From: Bryobacteraceae bacterium
GTDB taxonomy: Bacteria; Acidobacteriota; Terriglobia; Bryobacterales; Bryobacteraceae
Direction of reading: 5' to 3'
NCBI GenBank assembly: GCA_030041495.1
Contig: JASHNT010000131.1
Location: 1-64,000 of the forward strand
Length of the DNA stretch: 64,000 bases
Below the pieces are notes generated by a model that saw only the letters and a program-made list of their open reading frames with translations, was not told where the DNA came from and did not search any database. Below, one piece after another: positions 26,008-34,168 of the stretch (its first letter is position 1; each line of letters begins with the position of its first letter). The translations under genes and the position numbers were made by a program.

Positions 26008-27483
26008 ATGCGCTGGAGCCGCCTGTTCATTCCCACTTTGCGCGAGGCTCCGGGCGGAATCGCGACCATCGGCGGACGTTTGCTGACGCGCGCCGGTTAC
26101 ATTCGCGGCGCTACACATTTGCCGTTAGGCAAGCGGTCTCTTGACAGAATCGCAGGCGTGATTCGTGGGGAGCTCGACGGGCAGGAATTCTCTTCGGTAA
26201 GCACGCCGATAGCTTTGATTGCACGCGAGCTGCGCAGCTACAGGCAACTTCCGCAGATCTGGTATCAGTCACCATGGAGCGGACACGCCGCCGCTTCATA
26301 TCACTTGCGCAATGGCCTGGAGGCCTGGTCGTTCGGCTTGACGCCCGCGGACTTTCTGGAAAGGGCCCGATCCATTCTCCGGCGCTGCGGCATCGAGTGT
26401 CTGGAAGCGGAATGGATCGGCGGCAAGACATTCGTGGTTCCCTGCGCCACGGGCGAGGATGTTGTGGCTCACGCTGGATTTTATGCAGCCGAGCTTTCGA
26501 GCGCCGTGAGCACGCCGAAGCCCCCTGTGGTTCCCGACCCGGAAGGCGGTTTCGCTCCCGAGCTCCTGCACACGCCGAATTGCAAGACCATCGCCGAACT
26601 GGCCGTGTTCACCGGCCTTCCGGAGACCTCGCTGATTAAGAGCCTGGTCATGGCTCACGGGGAGACGCTTTTCCTGGCCCTGTTGCGCGGCGACCACCAG
26701 TTGAGCGAACTGAAGTTGGAGACCGCCCTTGGTATCTTCGGCCTGACACCCGCGAGTTCCGCGCAGATTTGCAATTATTTCGGAGCCAGTGCCGGATCGC
26801 TCGGTCCCGCCGGAGTCAAGGGTATCCGCATTCTCGCCGACGAGGCTCTGCGTGGGCGGCGCAACATGATCTCGGGAGCCAATCGCGACGACTACCATCT
26901 GCGGAATGTCACTCCCGGGAAAGACTTCTTGGCGGAATTTTTCGATTTGCGGCAGGCCGAAGAAGGTGACATTCACGACGGCCAGCCCTTGCGCGTCGAA
27001 AGAGCCGCCCGGATCGGGTCCGTTTCACGAGACGTGCCAGGCGGCGACCTTCATGTTACGGACGAGTTTGGCAAAGAGGTGGGCGTTCAAGTCAAGTGCT
27101 GCGCGATTTCCATCGAGGGAATGCTCTGGGCGGCGGCCGAGCAGCATCATGACGCGGACGGTCTGGTGTTGCCTCCCGCAATCGCGCCCTTCGACCTGAT
27201 TGTTACTCCTGTGGAGTACTCGAATCAAGCGCAGCAGCGCGCGGCCGGCGAGATCCTTGATACTGCCTCCGCAGCCGGCCTTGAAACGCTGCTGGACGAT
27301 CGCGAAGAGCGGCCGGGAGTCAAATTTAAAGACGCCGATTTGATCGGCGCGCCGTGGCGCGTGACCATCGGCAAAAAACTGGAGCAGGGAATCGTGGAAG
27401 TGGTCGAGCGGCGATCCAAACAGAGAGTTGACGTGCCGCTAAGCGAAGCAGTCGAGTTCATTCGTACTCGACTCCGATCATAA
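26008..27483 (+). CDS. ProRS-derived protein with degenerate synthetase core
   Basis: 491 residues; bacterial ProRS of the INS-containing type has about 570. The start (MRWSRLFIPTLREAPGG) and TRAGYIRGATHLPLG align with the ProRS N-terminus. However, about 65 residues holding motif 1 and the TxE loop are deleted between ELDGQE (60) and ALIARELRSYRQLPQIWYQ (69-87). Motif 2 (FRDE...) is absent, the EVGHIF..GTKYS strand is missing, and motif 3 has become AISIEGMLWA without its arginine. In contrast, the INS/YbaK editing domain (about 188-308) keeps lysine K211, the GSLGP loop (263-267) and H297 of GANRDDYH. The anticodon-binding domain (395-491) is intact (LLDDREERPGVKFKDADLIG). Proline activation should be impossible. 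Editing of mischarged tRNA-Pro in trans is my preferred inference. The long intact frame argues against a pseudogene. Confidence 0.8.
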   Translation: MRWSRLFIPTLREAPGGIATIGGRLLTRAGYIRGATHLPLGKRSLDRIAGVIRGELDGQEFSSVSTPIALIARELRSYRQLPQIWYQSPWSGHAAASYHLRNGLEAWSFGLTPADFLERARSILRRCGIECLEAEWIGGKTFVVPCATGEDVVAHAGFYAAELSSAVSTPKPPVVPDPEGGFAPELLHTPNCKTIAELAVFTGLPETSLIKSLVMAHGETLFLALLRGDHQLSELKLETALGIFGLTPASSAQICNYFGASAGSLGPAGVKGIRILADEALRGRRNMISGANRDDYHLRNVTPGKDFLAEFFDLRQAEEGDIHDGQPLRVERAARIGSVSRDVPGGDLHVTDEFGKEVGVQVKCCAISIEGMLWAAAEQHHDADGLVLPPAIAPFDLIVTPVEYSNQAQQRAAGEILDTASAAGLETLLDDREERPGVKFKDADLIGAPWRVTIGKKLEQGIVEVVERRSKQRVDVPLSEAVEFIRTRLRS

Positions 27484-28204
27484 AGAGGCCTCGCGCGGGG
27501 GCGGATGGTCCGGGCGGAATCCCGCAGCCCGGTTTCAAGCGAGCCTCCAGATCCGCTCGCGTGAAATTTCCTTTACCGGCCTCGAGCAGGACGCCCACGA
27601 TGTTGCGCACCATGTGCTTCAGGAAACCCGTGCCGCGGACGCGATAAATCAAGCGGTCCTGCTCGCGGGCGAGGCGCGAAGAAAAAATCGTCCGCACCTT
27701 CGATCGGCCCAGCTCATCGGTGTCATCGGAGGCCGCGAACGCGGAGAAATCGTGCTCACCCTCCGCCAGTGGCGCAAACTCGATCATTTTTTTCTCATCG
27801 AGCGGGTAGGGATGATGATAGACGTAAAGGCGCTCAAAGGGCGAGCAAAGCTCCGAACGGAGGATGCGATACTCGTAGGTTTTCGCGCGCGCCGCGAAGC
27901 GCGGATGGAAATCTGCAGCGGCTTCCTCCACGGCGAGCACGCGAATATCGCGCGGCAGAAGACGGTTCACGGCTTTGCGCAGATTTTCAACGGGGATCGG
28001 ATTCTCCAGGTCGAACGCCGCGACTTGCGCTAATCCGTGCACGCCAGCATCCGTCCGTCCGGAGCCTTCGACGTGCACCGTTGCTCCTTCAATCTGCGCG
28101 ATGACGGATTCAAGAGTTCCCTGGACGGTGGACAGCTCCGGTTGCACCTGCCAGCCGTGATAGTTGGTTCCGTCGTAGCTGAGCGTGATTTTGAATCGCC
28201 GCAT
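27458..28204 (-). CDS. truA: tRNA pseudouridine(38-40) synthase TruA
   Basis: 248 residues. It isomerises uridines 38-40 in the tRNA anticodon arm. Hallmarks are the start FKITLSYDGTNYHGWQVQP, the catalytic aspartate in GSGRTDAGVHGLAQ, FHPRFAARAKTYEYRI, and GTGFLKHMVRNIVG. The length is standard. It follows pyrE without any gap (stop at 28205, start at 28204) and its 3' end overlaps the ProRS-like gene on the other strand by 26 bases. The convergence with another tRNA-related gene may be coincidence. Confidence 0.95.
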   Translation of the reverse strand: MRRFKITLSYDGTNYHGWQVQPELSTVQGTLESVIAQIEGATVHVEGSGRTDAGVHGLAQVAAFDLENPIPVENLRKAVNRLLPRDIRVLAVEEAAADFHPRFAARAKTYEYRILRSELCSPFERLYVYHHPYPLDEKKMIEFAPLAEGEHDFSAFAASDDTDELGRSKVRTIFSSRLAREQDRLIYRVRGTGFLKHMVRNIVGVLLEAGKGNFTRADLEARLKPGCGIPPGPSAPARGLFMIGVEYE

Positions 28205-28792
28205 TCACGCTGCCGGCCGCGAGCCGGGTTTTTCCACCGGAATTCCTTGCTTGCACAGAGGGCAAGTCTCCGGATCCCAACTGGTGACCTCGAGCGTGGC
28301 CAGGGCGACTCTGGGCACGCCGAGATCGACGCTGCCTCCGCTGCGATCGATGATGGAGCCGGCGGCGGCCACCCGCGCGCCCATTCCTTCCAGCACCTGG
28401 ATCACTTCGCGCGTGCTGCCTCCGGTGGTGACGACGTCCTCGATGACCACGGCGATCTGCCCCGGACGCACGGAGAATCCGCGGCGCAGGGTCATTTTGC
28501 CGGCGTCGCGCTCGGTGAACAGGAACGGCACGCTTTTGGCGCGCGCGACCTCGTGTCCGATGATCAGTCCGCCCAGCGCCGGAGCTGCGATGAAATCGCA
28601 CTCCGGGAGTGCCGAGGCCAACTCGCGCCCGAGCTTTTCGGCGATCGCCGGATGCTGGAGCACCAGCGCGCATTGCAGATATTCGTTCGAGTGCAATCCA
28701 CTGGTGAGACGGAAGTGGCCCTTGAGGTAGGCCCCGGTCTGGCGGAACGCGTTCATGACCGCGCTGGATGTTTTGGGATTCGCTGCCGACAC
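28205..28792 (-). CDS. pyrE: Orotate phosphoribosyltransferase
   Basis: 195 residues from GTG 28792. It makes orotidine 5'-phosphate from orotate and PRPP in pyrimidine synthesis. Type I phosphoribosyltransferase motifs are clear: the PRPP loop VVIEDVVTTGGST, FIAAPALGGLIIGHEVA, and FRLTSGLHSNEYLQC near the N-terminus. The start codon lies 8 bases after a -10 hexamer (TATAGT, 28801-28806), and no ribosome-binding site is seen, so leaderless translation from GTG is likely. truA follows directly. Confidence 0.93.
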   Translation of the reverse strand: MSAANPKTSSAVMNAFRQTGAYLKGHFRLTSGLHSNEYLQCALVLQHPAIAEKLGRELASALPECDFIAAPALGGLIIGHEVARAKSVPFLFTERDAGKMTLRRGFSVRPGQIAVVIEDVVTTGGSTREVIQVLEGMGARVAAAGSIIDRSGGSVDLGVPRVALATLEVTSWDPETCPLCKQGIPVEKPGSRPAA

Positions 28793-28800
28793 TGGGAGCC

Positions 28801-28806
28801 ACTATA
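28801..28806 (-). promoter_or_regulatory. -10 box of the pyrE-truA operon
   Basis: TATAGT on the minus strand differs from the consensus in one base and ends 8 bases before GTG 28792. No clear -35 box is visible. It implies a leaderless pyrE transcript. Confidence 0.5.
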
Positions 28807-28834
28807 CAACAGGAGGAGCCGAGATCGGGTGGGG

Positions 28835-28843
28835 TGTTAGCAT
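28835..28843 (+). promoter_or_regulatory. Possible extended -10 for the TolC-like gene
   Basis: TGTTAGCAT (TGn plus TAGCAT) lies about 50 bases before ATG 28895, leaving a normal leader that includes GAGGG. This is a weak call. Confidence 0.3.
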
Positions 28844-28894
28844 GGAGATTTCGCCCCAAGAATTCCTTTGTACAGCGCGAGGGTCTCAAACAAT

Positions 28895-30904
28895 ATGAAA
28901 CAGATTCGTTCTCAGATAGCGTGGATGTGTGCGTTGCTGCTGGCGGGCTCGCCGTGGATGGCCGTGGCGCAAGAAAATGCTCAGGACCATGCCCCAGAAA
29001 ATGCCCAGCAGAACGCCGTGCATGTCCCTTCATCCGGGAACGGAGACTCGCCCGCCGGACTCGAGTCCGCACCACCCTCGCACTGGTATACGAGATTAAG
29101 TGAGCCGTACCAATGGCGCAACGTCGCGCCCATCGATCTTTCCAACTCCAGCCGGCTGGGGCGGTTGATGCGAGCGGGGAATTTGTATCTTTCGCTCCAG
29201 GACGCCATCGCGCTGGCGCTCGAAAACAACATCGACATCGAAATCCAGCGCTACGGGTTCGACCTGGCGGATACGGACTTGTTCCGCGCCAAGGCCACCG
29301 GAAACATCGACGGCATCGCCGGCCTTCCAGGGACGGTCAACGGGTTTGCGGCTTCGCCCACCTCGCTCACCAGTTCCATCGGGACCACCAACGAGCTCAC
29401 CGACTTGAGCGCACTGAGCACGGCCAACACTGTTCCAGCCCTGACGCTGCTGAACAACGCTCCGCTGGGCTACGACCCGGTGTTCCAAAGCAATGTTTTG
29501 TTCGGCCATCAGACCACGCCGGAGCAGAACATCATTACCACCGGAACCAGCTCTCTGATTTCGAACAACAAGACTGCGAACTTCAGCATTTCGCAATCGT
29601 TTCTGAGCGGCACCAGCGGAACCTTCACTTACAGCAATCTCAGCCAGGATCAGAATTCGTTGCTCAATCTGCTGAATCCTTTCACCACCTCCAGCTTCGA
29701 TCTGCAGATCACCCAGCACCTGTTGCAGGGCAGATCTCTGGCCGTCAACGACCGTCCCATCCGCATCGCCAAAATTAACCAGAAAGTGAACGACCTGGTG
29801 TTCCAGCAGCAGGTGATCAACACCGTCGCCAACGTCGAGCAACTGTATTGGAATTTGGTGAGCGCGATCGAAAGCGCGGAAGTCGCGCAAGAGGCGGTCA
29901 ACTATTCGCAGAAGCTGCTGGATGACAACCAGAAGCAGGTCGACGTGGGAACGCTGGCTCCGGTGGAGGTGACGCGAGCGCGGGCCGAGCTCGCCAGCGA
30001 TCAGGGCAACCTGATTACGGCGCAGACCGTGGTGTTGCAACAGGAGACGGTGCTAAAGACGGTTCTGAGCCGCACCGGTGCGTCCTCGCCGGAACTGGCC
30101 AGCGCGCACATTATTCCCACCGACCGGATGGTGATTCCTCCCACGGAGCCCAAGCGCGTGGCTGAAGACTTGGTTCAGCAGGCCTTTGCACAACGGCCCG
30201 AATTGCAGGAGGCCGCGCTTCAGATCGAGAGCTTCAAGATCAACCTGGAGGGCACCCGAGCTAACATGCAGCCCCAAGTCGACGCGGTCGCGAGCCTTAG
30301 CAACAACGCGTTGAGCGGCGCGGTCAATTCGCTCTCGTCCACGGCTGCGCCGCCCATCCTGGTGGGCGGGTATTCCAACGTTTTGAGCCAGCTTTTCTAT
30401 CGCGATTTTCCGAACTATGCCGTCGGGGTGAACGTGACGATTCCCTTGCGCAATCGCGCCGCCGAGGCCAATATGGCGACGGCGCAAGTCAATCTACGCA
30501 TGACCGAACAGTCGGTGCAGCGGCTCCGCAATTTGATCCGCCTGGACGTGCAGAACGCGATTATCGCCCTGGATCAGGTGCGCATTCGCTATGAAGCGGC
30601 CGTGGAGCAGGTGGGGTTAGAAACGGAGCTACTGGACGACGAGAAGAAGAAGCTAAGCATCGGCACGTCAACTCCCCTAGCTGTGATCCTGGTGCAGAGG
30701 GATCTTTCCAATTCCCAACTTTCCGAGGTGCAGGCAGTGACGGCATATGCCTTGGCTAAGGTGCAGCTCGATCAGGCAGTGGGATCGGTGCTCGAAGTCA
30801 ATCACGTGGAGATAGCCGAGGCGCGCAGCGGCCAGGTTTCCCGTCCGCCCAGCCCGATTCCGCCTGCGGTTCCCAGTGACGCAACCTCGACAGCGCCGCG
30901 CTAG
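28895..30904 (+). CDS. TolC-family outer membrane efflux protein
   Basis: 669 residues from ATG 28895, which follows GAGGG; the frame is open upstream to a TTG. After a signal peptide (WMCALLLAGSPWMAVAQEN) comes LYLSLQDAIALALENNIDIEIQRY, the classic entry of the outer membrane efflux repeat. The two repeats of coiled-coil hairpins follow (NVEQLYWNLVSAIESAEVAQE; DEKKKLSIGTSTPLAVILVQRDL). The protein is about 200 residues longer than TolC, the extra being Ser/Thr/Asn-rich segments around residues 110-250. No membrane-fusion or pump gene is adjacent. It probably serves a transporter encoded elsewhere. Confidence 0.85.
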   Translation: MKQIRSQIAWMCALLLAGSPWMAVAQENAQDHAPENAQQNAVHVPSSGNGDSPAGLESAPPSHWYTRLSEPYQWRNVAPIDLSNSSRLGRLMRAGNLYLSLQDAIALALENNIDIEIQRYGFDLADTDLFRAKATGNIDGIAGLPGTVNGFAASPTSLTSSIGTTNELTDLSALSTANTVPALTLLNNAPLGYDPVFQSNVLFGHQTTPEQNIITTGTSSLISNNKTANFSISQSFLSGTSGTFTYSNLSQDQNSLLNLLNPFTTSSFDLQITQHLLQGRSLAVNDRPIRIAKINQKVNDLVFQQQVINTVANVEQLYWNLVSAIESAEVAQEAVNYSQKLLDDNQKQVDVGTLAPVEVTRARAELASDQGNLITAQTVVLQQETVLKTVLSRTGASSPELASAHIIPTDRMVIPPTEPKRVAEDLVQQAFAQRPELQEAALQIESFKINLEGTRANMQPQVDAVASLSNNALSGAVNSLSSTAAPPILVGGYSNVLSQLFYRDFPNYAVGVNVTIPLRNRAAEANMATAQVNLRMTEQSVQRLRNLIRLDVQNAIIALDQVRIRYEAAVEQVGLETELLDDEKKKLSIGTSTPLAVILVQRDLSNSQLSEVQAVTAYALAKVQLDQAVGSVLEVNHVEIAEARSGQVSRPPSPIPPAVPSDATSTAPR

Positions 30905-31042
30905 TTTCCGGTAAGTCTTTCCGTTTCGACATTCCAATCCGGCCTGCGTCGCTCTGCGGTGGCGTGTTTTCAAAGACTTGCGTGGCCCAGAGCTTTGGTC
31001 CGCCAATTGCTGCCTTAACGAGCGTATGACGATGATGTCGAG

Positions 31043-31156
31043 GGCTCAAGGAATCCTGGTTGCCCATCCCCTCAAAACCCTCACTTTAGTGACCACCTAA
31101 CCCAACACCCCCTCAGCAGTCCACTTCGCCCGCTACACAACCGGATTCCTTGAGCC
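31043..31156. repeat. Perfect 14-bp inverted repeat, 86-base loop
   Basis: GGCTCAAGGAATCC at 31043-31056 is mirrored exactly by GGATTCCTTGAGCC at 31143-31156. With one bulged base the pairing extends over the flanking GGTTG/CAACC. The enclosed stretch is rich in C (runs of CCCC, CCCCC). It could be a structured RNA, the ends of a tiny mobile element, or a terminator for tolC without a T tract. Confidence 0.6.
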
Positions 31157-31196
31157 TTCCCCTACCGGGGAGCTTCTCAGCGCCCGTAGGAACGGG

Positions 31197-31202
31197 TATA
31201 AT
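31197..31202 (+). promoter_or_regulatory. Consensus -10 box, leaderless VWA gene
   Basis: A perfect TATAAT ends 8 bases before ATG 31211. No TGn extension and no convincing -35 box are seen. The start of transcription is expected around 31209. Confidence 0.55.
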
Positions 31203-31210
31203 CCAGTGAG

Positions 31211-32230
31211 ATGAGGCAGTGCTTGGTGCGCCGTTTCGGCTATGCGGCCGTGCTGGTTGCAATTTTTGCATCAGCGCAGGAGCCTTTTCGAACTTCCGTC
31301 ACGGAAGTCGAAGTTCCGGTGACTGTTACGACTCCTAAAGGGCAGTTCGTGACGGATCTGGACAAAAACGACTTCAGAATTTTCGACAACGACCAGCAGC
31401 AGACCATCACCTACTTTTCGCGCAATCGCGATCAACCGATCGTGGTCGGTTTCCTGATGGACCTGAGTAATAACACCAAGAGCCAGTGGAAGGACTATCA
31501 GCAAGCCGAGATCGATCTGGTCGACACTTTGTTGCCGGGCGACAAAAAATACTCGGGTTTTTTGATCGGTTATACCACGCAGCCGGACTTGATGGTGGAC
31601 ACTACCAGCGATCCCGAGAAAATTGTCGCGGCCATCAGGCATGCCAGGCCGGGCGGAGGGGCGGCGCTTTACGACGCCATGTGGATGGCGTTTACCGGCC
31701 GCACCGGGGTCACGGGCGAGCCAATTGAGCCGCGGCGCGTGCTGGTGATCATGGGAGACGGTCACGATAACGCCAGCAACAAGACTCTGGACGAGGTTCT
31801 CGAAAAGGCGCAGCGCGATTTGGTCACCATCTACGGGGTCAGCACGACTTCGTACGGATTCGGCAACGATGCCGACGATGACGTGCTGGTGAAATTGGCC
31901 GTGGCGACTGGTGGAAAAGTGGAGTACCCCTTGCAGGGTGTGTATAAGGATGTTTCTGGATACTTGGAAGTGCCCAGGGACGGCGGGAACTACCAGTACG
32001 ACTTGGGAACGGGTGGATACGCTGCCGCCAAGGCCAACCAGATCGCTCGAGCGATCGCCAACATTACCGGTGAAATCACCACGCAATATATCTTGCGCTA
32101 CGCCCCCGACATCCCGCCCAATTCAAAGACGCGCCGTGATATCAAAGTGACGGTAGATCTACCGGATCTCCAGGTCAGGGCGCGCCAGGAGTATTACCCG
32201 TTCGCTCCGGACACCCCTAGTCCCCATTGA
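31211..32230 (+). CDS. Secreted VWFA-related protein
   Basis: 339 residues with signal peptide YAAVLVAIFASAQEP. Then come the family entry SVTEVEVPVTVTTPKGQFV, DKNDFRIFDNDQQQTITYF and the VWA-like domain at VVGFLMDLSNNTKSQ. The MIDAS aspartate is kept (DLSNN), but the last serine is Asn. VLVIMGDGHDN and TIYGVSTTSYG are later VWA strands. TTQYILRYAPDIPPNSKTRRD resembles the C-terminal segment of the family. Likely exported; the function is unknown. The gene stands alone with its own promoter. Confidence 0.8.
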   Translation: MRQCLVRRFGYAAVLVAIFASAQEPFRTSVTEVEVPVTVTTPKGQFVTDLDKNDFRIFDNDQQQTITYFSRNRDQPIVVGFLMDLSNNTKSQWKDYQQAEIDLVDTLLPGDKKYSGFLIGYTTQPDLMVDTTSDPEKIVAAIRHARPGGGAALYDAMWMAFTGRTGVTGEPIEPRRVLVIMGDGHDNASNKTLDEVLEKAQRDLVTIYGVSTTSYGFGNDADDDVLVKLAVATGGKVEYPLQGVYKDVSGYLEVPRDGGNYQYDLGTGGYAAAKANQIARAIANITGEITTQYILRYAPDIPPNSKTRRDIKVTVDLPDLQVRARQEYYPFAPDTPSPH

Positions 32231-32279
32231 GCCTTGTGGTATGTCATCATTCGTGGAGCCGATAAGCTGCACGAGGACC

Positions 32280-33068
32280 ATGCCTTTGGTGAGTTCTTAC
32301 TCTGCCACCTATTCCATTCTGGAACTGGCTTTGCCCGGGCGCGATCCCGTACCTGCGGGAGTGTTGCTACACGACCCCGTGGGGGACCGTTTGTATTTGC
32401 GCTTGCGCCGGGATTGGCAGGATATTGCCCCGGAGGAAGCTGAGGTGCTGTCCCTGTTGGAGACCGATCTTAAAACGAAAGCCGCGGAGCTCGGCGCTGA
32501 AGGCCTGCTGGCCTACCTGGAAGGCACGCTGTCGAACCTGCTCACCATCGGCGTGCGCCGCTCTGCAATGGTCGAGGATTTTCCGCGCGCGATCGAGCGT
32601 CTGTATCGGGAAAACGTACACGCCACGGTGCGCGAGTTTGTCACGCATCTCCCGCGCTATTCCCTCGCGGTCGCTGCCGGAAGATTTCTGGAAAACGACG
32701 AGGTCTCGGGCGAGGGATGGGATGAGGCGCCGCGCGGGCTCAAGCTCACGCGCGACATGTTCACCGCTCGCATCGTCGGGCGTTCCATGGAGCCGGTGAT
32801 TCCGGACGGCAGCATATGCGTCTTTCGCGCCGGAGTCACGGGGTCGAGGCAGGGAAGGCTGGTGCTGGTGGAGGCGCTGGGGCGCGGCTCCAACGACCGC
32901 TACACCGTGAAGCGCTATCGCAGCGAGAAGGCTCGCGCGGGTGAGGAGTGGACGCATGCGCGTATCCGTCTGGAGCCGCTGAATCCCGAATTCGAGGCGT
33001 GGGACCTGGATGCGCGCGAAGCGGAGAACCTGCGGGTGATCGCGGAATTCGTGCAGGTGCTGGACTAG
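32280..33068 (+). CDS. S24 (LexA/signal-peptidase-like) peptidase domain protein
   Basis: 262 residues from ATG 32280, chosen for the GAGG site 6 bases upstream. The C-terminal third is an S24 domain: FTARIVGRSMEPVIPDGSI with the catalytic serine, and RYTVKRYRSEK with the lysine of the Ser-Lys dyad. There is no helix-turn-helix. The N-terminal 100 residues (SYSATYSILELALPG, GVLLHDPVGDRLYLRLR) form a separate domain that faintly recalls DUF3037, which I cannot confirm. It could be a self-cleaving regulator or a peptidase of stress response. It is not a normal LexA. Confidence 0.7.
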   Translation: MPLVSSYSATYSILELALPGRDPVPAGVLLHDPVGDRLYLRLRRDWQDIAPEEAEVLSLLETDLKTKAAELGAEGLLAYLEGTLSNLLTIGVRRSAMVEDFPRAIERLYRENVHATVREFVTHLPRYSLAVAAGRFLENDEVSGEGWDEAPRGLKLTRDMFTARIVGRSMEPVIPDGSICVFRAGVTGSRQGRLVLVEALGRGSNDRYTVKRYRSEKARAGEEWTHARIRLEPLNPEFEAWDLDAREAENLRVIAEFVQVLD

Positions 33069-33087
33069 CTTCGCTTCAATCAGGCGG

Positions 33088-34164
33088 CTACTTCGCCGCC
33101 CTGGTCAACACCAGCACCAGAGGATCCTGCGGCGGAACTCCGCAGCCGGGGGCGCGTGCTTGCCAGAGCTCTTCCGCGAGATCGAGGTCGGCTTCAGCCC
33201 TGGCATCCCGGCGGGCCGAGGTTACTTTGGCGTCGAGCGCCTTCCGCGCCTGGTCGACGAGTTCGGACGAGGAGCAGGGTTGAACCGCGTTGAGGGTCAT
33301 CTCCAGCAAAGCATGGCTGCGCCGGAAGCGTTCGGCGGGATCGAGGCCGCGGCGCGTCGGGTCGAGAGCGAGAACGCGTTCGCACAGGTCCAGCCGCGCG
33401 GCGGCATGATCCTGCGGATTCAATCTCAGCACCAAGGAAAAATCGTTCGCGGCCGCTCGATAGTCCGCCTGCGCGAATTCGGATTCACCAAGTCCCGAAT
33501 AGGCGGCCGCGTTCTCGGGATGTTCCTTCAGAATCTGCTGAAACACTACCGCGGCGCGTGAAGCCGAGCCGGCCTGGAGAAACAACTGTCCCATCCGCAG
33601 ACGCGTGGGAAGGTCGTGGGGGAACTGGTCTTCCACTGCCAGCAGCTCGCCCAGGAGCTCCTCCTTGGAGTTTTGTTGCGCCAGCAAGTCGATCAGCTCG
33701 AAACGCGTGTTCAAGCGGCTGCCGGTGGCATCGTCCGGCCATGAGCCATAGACGGCGCGATGGTAATACGAAATCGCCTGACTGGTTTTGCCCTGCTTTA
33801 CCAGCACGCGCGCCATATTCAGGTTCGCCGGACCGTTGGTGGAGTCGGCCGTGAGTAGACGATCCAGCGTCGCGGCGGCATCCGCGAGTTGTCCCTGACC
33901 GAGCTGGGCTTGCGCCAGCGCAAGCTCATAGTCGCGGTTGTTGCGTTGAATAGTGAGGGCGTCCTGAAGGCTGTCGGCGGCCTCAGCGTAACGGCCTTGC
34001 GCCAGCAACTGCCGGCCCTGCGCGTACAGGCGAGCGGCTTCGACGCGGGTTTCCGACTGCTCCATTTTGGCGAGAAACGTGTCCACGGCGAACGTGACGG
34101 CGATGGCCAATGCCACCAGGCTCAAGGTGCGCAAGAATTGACCGCCGGTCGCCGAAGGCAGCAC
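33088..34164 (-). CDS. Membrane-anchored TPR protein
   Basis: 358 residues. A single N-terminal helix (LRTLSLVALAIAVTFAVDTF) anchors it. A run of TPR units follows: EAARLYAQGRQLLAQGRYAEA, NRDYELALAQAQLGQGQLADA, PANLNMARVLVKQGKTSQAI, and AAAYSGLGESEFAQADY. No catalytic motif is visible. It lies 4 bases after the ClC gene on the same strand, so the two are probably cotranscribed. The partner proteins are unknown. Confidence 0.75.
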   Translation of the reverse strand: MLPSATGGQFLRTLSLVALAIAVTFAVDTFLAKMEQSETRVEAARLYAQGRQLLAQGRYAEAADSLQDALTIQRNNRDYELALAQAQLGQGQLADAAATLDRLLTADSTNGPANLNMARVLVKQGKTSQAISYYHRAVYGSWPDDATGSRLNTRFELIDLLAQQNSKEELLGELLAVEDQFPHDLPTRLRMGQLFLQAGSASRAAVVFQQILKEHPENAAAYSGLGESEFAQADYRAAANDFSLVLRLNPQDHAAARLDLCERVLALDPTRRGLDPAERFRRSHALLEMTLNAVQPCSSSELVDQARKALDAKVTSARRDARAEADLDLAEELWQARAPGCGVPPQDPLVLVLTRAAK

Positions 34165-34168
34165 GGCG

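Larger units (their letters stand above)
30905..31210. other. Intergenic region of 306 bases
   Basis: No credible coding frame. It holds the perfect inverted repeat at 31043-31056/31143-31156, a C-rich loop between the arms, a small hairpin (CCCGT/ACGGG around 31183-31196) and the TATAAT box of the following VWA gene. Confidence 0.6.

Noticed and set aside
26008-27483. Plain annotation as functional prolyl-tRNA synthetase
   Set aside because: The three class II motifs and the TxE loop are missing, although overall similarity would make an automatic pipeline name it proS.
31043-31156. Inverted repeat considered as insertion-sequence ends
   Set aside because: The enclosed 86 bases cannot encode a transposase and no direct target duplication is evident; kept only as an inverted repeat.
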